The position numbers and the translations under genes were made by a program. This document shows positions 6,649-10,000 of a DNA stretch of 10,000 nucleotides, piece after piece. The notes under the pieces are model-generated. The model was given only the letters and a program-made list of their open reading frames with translations. It ran no database searches and was not told where the DNA came from. The stretch comes from Kiritimatiellota bacterium. GTDB taxonomy: Bacteria > Verrucomicrobiota > Kiritimatiellia > JAAZAB01. Each line of letters opens with the position of its first letter. The first letter of the stretch is position 1. The stretch spans positions 1 through 10,000 of the forward strand of contig VSJD01000062.1 in assembly GCA_008636095.1 (NCBI GenBank), read 5' to 3'.

Positions 6649-6756
6649 GGCGTGTGTTTTTCCTTACAGGATTAATCAAGCGAGAACCACTGTACCAAGC
6701 GGTCTGAAATAATCCACAAGAAATGGATGGCCTCGGACAAGCGTCGCTTTAATTTG

Positions 6757-6784
6757 TTGGACGAAACCGCAAAAGCAATATAGT
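6757..6784 (+). promoter_or_regulatory. Candidate promoter for the STAS gene
   Basis: TTGGAC (6757-6762) and TATAGT (6779-6784) lie 16 bases apart in the divergent gap between the permease and the STAS gene. The -10 is about 38 bases before the start codon. The rest of this gap (6649-6756) should contain the permease promoter, but none was clear. Confidence 0.45.
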
Positions 6785-6821
6785 ATTACTTTTAGATCGC
6801 ATATTTTGTGGGAGAATAACC

Positions 6822-7208
6822 ATGCCAATCAAAGTAAATATCAGCAAAAAAGAAACGGGCCACTTTGTAGTCGCGGTCGAGGGCCGGCTGGATTCGGAAA
6901 CCGCGCCGCAATGCGAAGCTGAGATCAAACACCTGCTGGTGTCATCTACCCGGAGTCTTACGTTTGATTTCAAGCACCTGGACTACATCAGCAGTATGGG
7001 CCTGCGCGTCATCGTTGGGGCCATGAAAGCCATCGCAAAGCAGAAGGGCCGGGTGGTGGTGCGTAATGCCCAGCCCCCGATCGCCAAAGTCTTCGAGATC
7101 GCCGGCCTGATCCCAGCGGATATTGCCGAGAGCGAACGCTCGGCCGATATCTTCCTGGACGCCATCCAGCGCAAGGAAGCCGTGAAAGAGCAGGACGTGT
7201 CCGACTAA
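6822..7208 (+). CDS. STAS-domain anti-sigma-factor antagonist
   Basis: A 128-residue single-domain STAS protein of the SpoIIAA/RsbV type. Such proteins bind a kinase-type anti-sigma factor or another partner in their unphosphorylated form and are switched by serine phosphorylation. The conserved core FDFKHLDYISSMGLRVIVGAM (48-68) includes S57-S58; by alignment with D-S-S/T-G in SpoIIAA and RsbV, S58 matches the phosphorylated serine, with Met in the following position. The first strand and GRLDSETAPQ (21-30) are also typical. A charged C-terminal tail (IQRKEAVKEQDVSD) follows the domain. The start is supported by GGGAG seven bases upstream. The usual partners, an RsbW-like kinase or a PP2C phosphatase, are not adjacent, so the pathway is unknown. 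Stop TAA is at 7206-7208. Confidence 0.88.
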   Translation: MPIKVNISKKETGHFVVAVEGRLDSETAPQCEAEIKHLLVSSTRSLTFDFKHLDYISSMGLRVIVGAMKAIAKQKGRVVVRNAQPPIAKVFEIAGLIPADIAESERSADIFLDAIQRKEAVKEQDVSD

Positions 7209-7245
7209 TGGATGACGGGTGGTTGTCTGCCGTCACGTTGACCGT

Positions 7246-7375
7246 GCAAGCCTAGACTGCTTGCGGCGTGGGTGGCTACAACAAAATAATTTCGTTGTAA
7301 CGCGAAGAGAGGATCGCGTCCTCAGCCTTCTGCGCCGCTCCGGCGTTCCAGGACGCCAAAATCTTTCGGTTTTGG
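7246..7375. repeat. String of hairpins between STAS and hydrolase genes
   Basis: Successive inverted repeats fill the gap. They are GCAAGC/GCTTGC (7246-7251/7259-7264); a 23-base palindrome centred on 7288 with outer arms TACAAC/GTTGTA and one mismatched pair; ACGCGA/TCGCGT (7300-7305/7314-7319), overlapping GAGGA/TCCTC (7309-7313/7319-7323); CGCCG/CGGCG (7333-7337/7341-7345), competing with GGCGT/ACGCC (7342-7346/7353-7357); and CCAAAA/TTTTGG (7356-7361/7370-7375). The density suggests a structured RNA leader or a folded interspersed repeat element. The region happens to be open in frame with the hydrolase. Confidence 0.55.
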
Positions 7376-7389
7376 GGCGGGGCTTTGCC

Positions 7390-8199
7390 ATGACACCACG
7401 ATCAGACAAGATCACATTGCCTAACGGCCTGGCCGTTCATTACCTGATGTCGGGCGCGGGATCTGTTCCGATTCTTTTTCTACATGGCTACAGTTTGTCG
7501 GCGCAGACCTGGGTCAGGATAATGCCCATGTTGCCCGCCGCCTATCGTGCCTATGCGCTCGATATTCGCGGATTCGGCCAGTCCGACAAACCGGCAGGCG
7601 GCTATACGTATGAGGTGTTGGTTGAGGATCTGGCCGCGTTTCTTGATGCCCTGAACCTGCCTAAGGCCGTTTTTGTGGGACATTCCTTTGGCGGTTGTAT
7701 TCTTCAGCATTTTGCCGTTCGATACCCGGATCGGCTCCAGGCGCTGATTCTTTCCAACACCTACGCCTGCAATCTGCCCCCCGGGGGAATCACCGCGGGA
7801 GTACAGACGCGCCTCGATGGGTATGGAACGGAAGCGCAAAACCGGGAGATTTTCAGCCGCACCGTGCCCCGCTATTTTGATCCTGCCAATGTGACTCCGC
7901 AGGATGTTGCTTCTTTTATCGCGCTGGCGCTTCAGGCGGGCAATCCGGCGTTGAAGCAGACGCTGAGAACGATGTATGCATCACCTGCCATTCCCTCGAA
8001 ATGCCTGGCCGCCATTCAAGCGCCCACGCTGATTATTGTCGGGACGCATGACCCATATGGCACTTTCGATCAGGCCGTGGCGCTGAGCGATTGGATTCCG
8101 AACAGCCGTATTGCGGTCATGCCCCGCTGCGGTCACAGCCCCATGTGGGAGCAGCCGCAGGAATACGTTGGGATCCTAATGGACTTTCTTCGTTCGTAA
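7390..8199 (+). CDS. Alpha/beta hydrolase
   Basis: A 269-residue alpha/beta-hydrolase-fold protein without signal peptide, likely a cytosolic esterase, lactonase or related enzyme. The oxyanion region is FLHGYS (30-35), the nucleophile elbow is GHSFGG with S99, the acid is D221 in VGTHDPYG, and the base is H249 in CGHSPMWEQP, so the triad is complete. DIRGFGQSDKP (58-68) is the typical loop after strand 4. The cap region is about 125-200. An in-frame GTG at 7219 would add 57 residues encoded by the hairpin-rich gap, which look unlike any protein, so ATG 7390 was chosen; it leaves the conserved first strand (ITLPNGLAVHYL) right after the start. No clear ribosome binding site is seen, only a G-rich stretch at 7374-7382. 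Substrate is unknown. Confidence 0.88.
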   Translation: MTPRSDKITLPNGLAVHYLMSGAGSVPILFLHGYSLSAQTWVRIMPMLPAAYRAYALDIRGFGQSDKPAGGYTYEVLVEDLAAFLDALNLPKAVFVGHSFGGCILQHFAVRYPDRLQALILSNTYACNLPPGGITAGVQTRLDGYGTEAQNREIFSRTVPRYFDPANVTPQDVASFIALALQAGNPALKQTLRTMYASPAIPSKCLAAIQAPTLIIVGTHDPYGTFDQAVALSDWIPNSRIAVMPRCGHSPMWEQPQEYVGILMDFLRS

Positions 8200-8269
8200 C
8201 GGGACACAATGAAATGAATAGAGAAGGTTTTGTCCATGCCGCGTTTTTTATCAGGCCGTGTTTTTTGTT

Positions 8270-8298
8270 TTTACAATCGGGTTGTATTTAACTATAAA
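8270..8298 (+). promoter_or_regulatory. Strong candidate sigma70 promoter
   Basis: TTTACA (8270-8275) and TATAAA (8293-8298) are separated by exactly 17 bases, in a T-rich stretch that begins about 8240. It points at the broken decarboxylase-like gene starting at 8374 and lies 70 bases past the hydrolase stop. Two T-runs just before it (8244-8249 and 8261-8266) have no matching stem, so a terminator for the hydrolase is not clear. Confidence 0.55.
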
Positions 8299-8373
8299 AG
8301 CCGTTATCAAGCTCCTGTCCGACTTTTGTCATGAGGAAACAAGTGCTGACTAACCCTATGCTCGGAAACCGCC

Positions 8374-8642
8374 ATGCGTGAACCGAATTTTAATAATCTA
8401 CTCAAAGTCTTGCGCTGTGAAGTCCCTGAACGTCCTACGCTGTTCGAGTTTGGTATGAACAGCCGGATATACCAGAAGTTGGCGGGTTCGGCCTGGACGG
8501 ATGATCCGGATACGCTGAAGCAATTGCGTATGCTGATCGCCGCGTTCAGGGCGGCTACGCGCTGGGCACAGGCAACAGTGTGCCGGAATTCATTGACGAC
8601 GACAAATATCTGGCCATGGCTGCCGTTGCAACGGGTTTGTAG
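8374..8642 (+). pseudogene. Uroporphyrinogen-decarboxylase-like gene, internal deletion
   Basis: The first 59 codons (MREPNFNNLLKVLRCEVPERPTLFEF... to LIAAFR) match the N-terminus of UroD-like (URO-D/methyltransferase-type barrel) proteins. From 8550 a different frame reads GGYALGTGNSVPEF then DDDKYLAMAAVATGL and stops at TAG 8640-8642; this resembles the C-terminal end of the same family, whose members commonly end with a GN-S-P-x-Y/F, ENYLAM-type segment. About 250 residues of the barrel are missing and the two ends are joined out of frame near 8548-8555. The original frame instead continues to 8679 as meaningless sequence. This looks like a deletion relic that cannot form an active barrel. 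Family assignment is from motif memory; the junction is seen directly. Confidence 0.65.
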
Positions 8643-8708
8643 CAAAGCGCTTCTATTATTGGTGTTGACGATTACATAGCAGGCAGTAGCCTGCGTGAGG
8701 AGGGAACG

Positions 8709-9164
8709 ATGAAACGAAGGATTATGCAAAAGGGCTGGGTGGTATTAGCGCTGAGCCTGGTTCTGGGGGCTTATGACCCGACATGCGGGGCGGCCCCGGC
8801 AACCGCCGTGCCGGCCGCAGCGGATATGCCGGCAGAATGGGTTAAAACCGAAATCTATTTTGGACGTGACCTGCCCGGCGGGCAGGAAATATCACGATGG
8901 GCATGGGCGGATTTCATGGACAAAGTGCTTACCCAACATTTTCCCAAAGGCTTGACAGTCTATGAGGCGTATGGCCAGATGCAACATGCCGATGGCCGTA
9001 TCGAAAAACAGTCTACCTGGGTGGTGGCCGTCGTGCATCCCAAAGATCCCGCGATAGATAAAACAATCCAGGAAATCATTAATGTTTTTCGCAAGCAATT
9101 CAACAAGGCCCAGGTGGTGCACGTGAGCACCCCGGTAATCTCTGCCCGGTTTTACGCGGACTGA
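8709..9164 (+). CDS. Secreted DUF3574 protein
   Basis: A 151-residue protein with a signal peptide: basic MKRRIMQKG, a hydrophobic stretch at 10-21, and probable cleavage near CGA-AP (27-30). C26 is not in a proper lipobox, so lipidation is unlikely. The mature part matches DUF3574 features: VKTEIYFGRDLPGG (45-58), WADFMDKVLTQHFPKGLTVYEAYGQ (66-90), GRIEKQSTWVVAVVHP (96-111), and an amphipathic helix IDKTIQEIINVFRKQF (116-131) before the last strand. The family is small, exported and of unknown biochemical role. AGGAGG (8698-8703) lies five bases before the ATG. The next gene starts 55 bases after the stop, so the two may share a transcript. Confidence 0.8.
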   Translation: MKRRIMQKGWVVLALSLVLGAYDPTCGAAPATAVPAAADMPAEWVKTEIYFGRDLPGGQEISRWAWADFMDKVLTQHFPKGLTVYEAYGQMQHADGRIEKQSTWVVAVVHPKDPAIDKTIQEIINVFRKQFNKAQVVHVSTPVISARFYAD

Positions 9165-9191
9165 GATATTTCCGGCTCGTTACCAGTATTC

Positions 9192-9203
9192 CCGGTTAAC
9201 CGG
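9192..9203. promoter_or_regulatory. Perfect 12-bp palindrome before the M14 gene
   Basis: CCGGTTAACCGG is fully self-complementary and lies eight bases before the ribosome binding site of the carboxypeptidase gene. It could be a repressor site or a small mRNA hairpin; the sequence alone does not tell which. Confidence 0.35.
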
Positions 9204-9219
9204 CGGTATCGGAGGAGCC

Positions 9220-10000
9220 ATGAGTCTGAAGGTCAACACGCAGATTCCCGGCGGCAATGCCGCGGATGTCGAGATCCTGGAAGACGGCATCTGTCCCGAG
9301 GTGCGCTTCGCCTCCGATCCCTATGAGGCCCCCGAGGCGCTCTGGTTCTGCTTTCGCTTGGTGGAGACGGCGAGCGATCCGGCGCGTCAGACCAAGGTGC
9401 GCCTGACCTGGAAGCACTTCGACACCATGCTGGGCAGTTCCGACTCCACGGCCTGCCGGCCCGTTTTCCAACCGGCCGGCCATGCGTGGTCCCGGCTTAA
9501 GCAGTGTGAGGAAAAACGCACGCCGGACGGCCGGCGGGAGGTGTCATGGCTGATTCCGCATCCCGCGCCGATAACCGATGTTGCGTTCTGTTTTCCCTAC
9601 GGTGAGGCCGATGTGCAGGCGCTTCTGCAGCGCTATCCCAACTACTGGCAGTCGGCGGTGATCGGGGTGAGCCAGGGCGGCCGGCGTATTGTGCGGCTGA
9701 ACAATGCCGTCGGCTCACAGGATGGCAGGCAGCCCGGCTTCTACATCGTGGCCCGCCAGCATGCCGGGGAAACGCCGGGCTCATGGGTGCTCGACGGATT
9801 ACTCCAGCATCTGGCCCAGATCCGCAAGGCCGGTTACGTTGTCTGGACGGTGCCGTTTGTGGACGTTGACGGTATCGTCCGCGGATACTACGGCAAGGAC
9901 GGGTTTCCATATGATCTTAATCGTGCCTGGGGCCAGCCGCCTATGCGCCATGAAACGCTGGTCATTCGGCAGGATGTCCTGCGCTGGAAGGCGCGTTGCC
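9220..10000 (+). CDS. M14 metallocarboxypeptidase, cytosolic carboxypeptidase-like (3' end outside window)
   Basis: The first 260 codons of a zinc carboxypeptidase resembling the cytosolic carboxypeptidase (CCP/Nna1-type) branch of family M14. No signal peptide is present. Residues 1 to about 140 form a beta-rich N-terminal domain (LWFCFRLVE, VRLTWKHF, VSWLIPHP, VAFCFPYG), as the CCP branch has before its catalytic domain. The catalytic domain starts around 165 with FYIVARQHAGETPGSW, giving Zn ligands H181 and E184 in HxxE. VDVDGIVRGYYGKDGFPYDLNRAW follows in two parts, with N234 and R235 in DLNR as the substrate-carboxylate contacts. The third Zn-binding His and the catalytic Glu lie beyond the window. 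GGAGG (9211-9215) precedes the ATG by four bases. In eukaryotes CCPs trim glutamates from tubulin; bacterial members act on unknown C-termini. Confidence 0.85.
   Translation, partial: MSLKVNTQIPGGNAADVEILEDGICPEVRFASDPYEAPEALWFCFRLVETASDPARQTKVRLTWKHFDTMLGSSDSTACRPVFQPAGHAWSRLKQCEEKRTPDGRREVSWLIPHPAPITDVAFCFPYGEADVQALLQRYPNYWQSAVIGVSQGGRRIVRLNNAVGSQDGRQPGFYIVARQHAGETPGSWVLDGLLQHLAQIRKAGYVVWTVPFVDVDGIVRGYYGKDGFPYDLNRAWGQPPMRHETLVIRQDVLRWKARC

Noticed and set aside
7219..7389. N-terminal extension of the alpha/beta hydrolase
   Set aside because: The 57 extra codons cover the hairpin string and give an Arg-rich sequence unlike any domain; the conserved fold starts after ATG 7390.
8307..8729. 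Minus-strand open frame of 140 codons
   Set aside because: It lies antisense to the UroD-like relic and shows no domain; the relic's own frames match a known family better.
9497..9910. Minus-strand open frame of 137 codons
   Set aside because: It is antisense to the M14 carboxypeptidase catalytic region and is Arg/Pro-rich, as expected of a shadow.

Overview
The window reads as bacterial chromosome. Most genes are G/C rich (42 of 60 bases in 3781-3840), while the left edge is poorer (26 of 60 in 61-120). The lineage cannot be fixed from 10 kb. A uroporphyrinogen-decarboxylase-like relic, a DUF3574 protein, a sodium-type membrane pyrophosphatase and GC-rich hairpin patches between genes would fit the Planctomycetes-Verrucomicrobia-Lentisphaerae-Kiritimatiellae group, but that is a low-confidence impression.

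Left part (1-1094): the C-terminal half of a tyrosine recombinase runs in from the left and stops 57 bases short of the 3' end of a tRNA-Val(CAC) gene on the minus strand. This is the usual layout at one end of an element integrated into a tRNA gene, so the rest of the element probably lies left of the window. A tRNA-Gly(TCC), also minus strand, follows with a plausible promoter and terminator.

Middle part (1095-6648): a PhnP-type metallo-beta-lactamase-fold hydrolase (minus) is separated from a membrane pyrophosphatase gene (plus) by about 0.4 kb rich in inverted repeats. The pyrophosphatase carries the K+-dependent sequence mark and a glutamate in the position typical of Na+-pumping enzymes. 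Directly behind it, with a strong ribosome binding site, lies a small TerB-like protein, probably in the same operon. A 12-TM permease of the ArsB/NhaD/SLC13 (ion transporter) superfamily converges on that pair. A pyrophosphate-driven cation pump next to such a permease hints at, but does not prove, a shared role in sodium or ion homeostasis.

Right part (6649-10000): a single-domain STAS protein (anti-sigma-factor antagonist type) diverges from the permease. It is followed by a 181-base gap made of successive hairpins and then an alpha/beta hydrolase. Next comes a relic of a uroporphyrinogen-decarboxylase-like gene in which the N-terminal and C-terminal ends are joined out of frame with the middle missing, still preceded by a good-looking promoter. 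A secreted DUF3574 protein and the first 260 codons of an M14 metallocarboxypeptidase related to cytosolic carboxypeptidases close the window.

No CRISPR array, rRNA, insertion sequence or complete defence system is visible. The most notable observations are the tRNA-Val integration boundary, the internally deleted decarboxylase-like gene, the hairpin-dense intergenic regions, and the pyrophosphatase/TerB-like pair.
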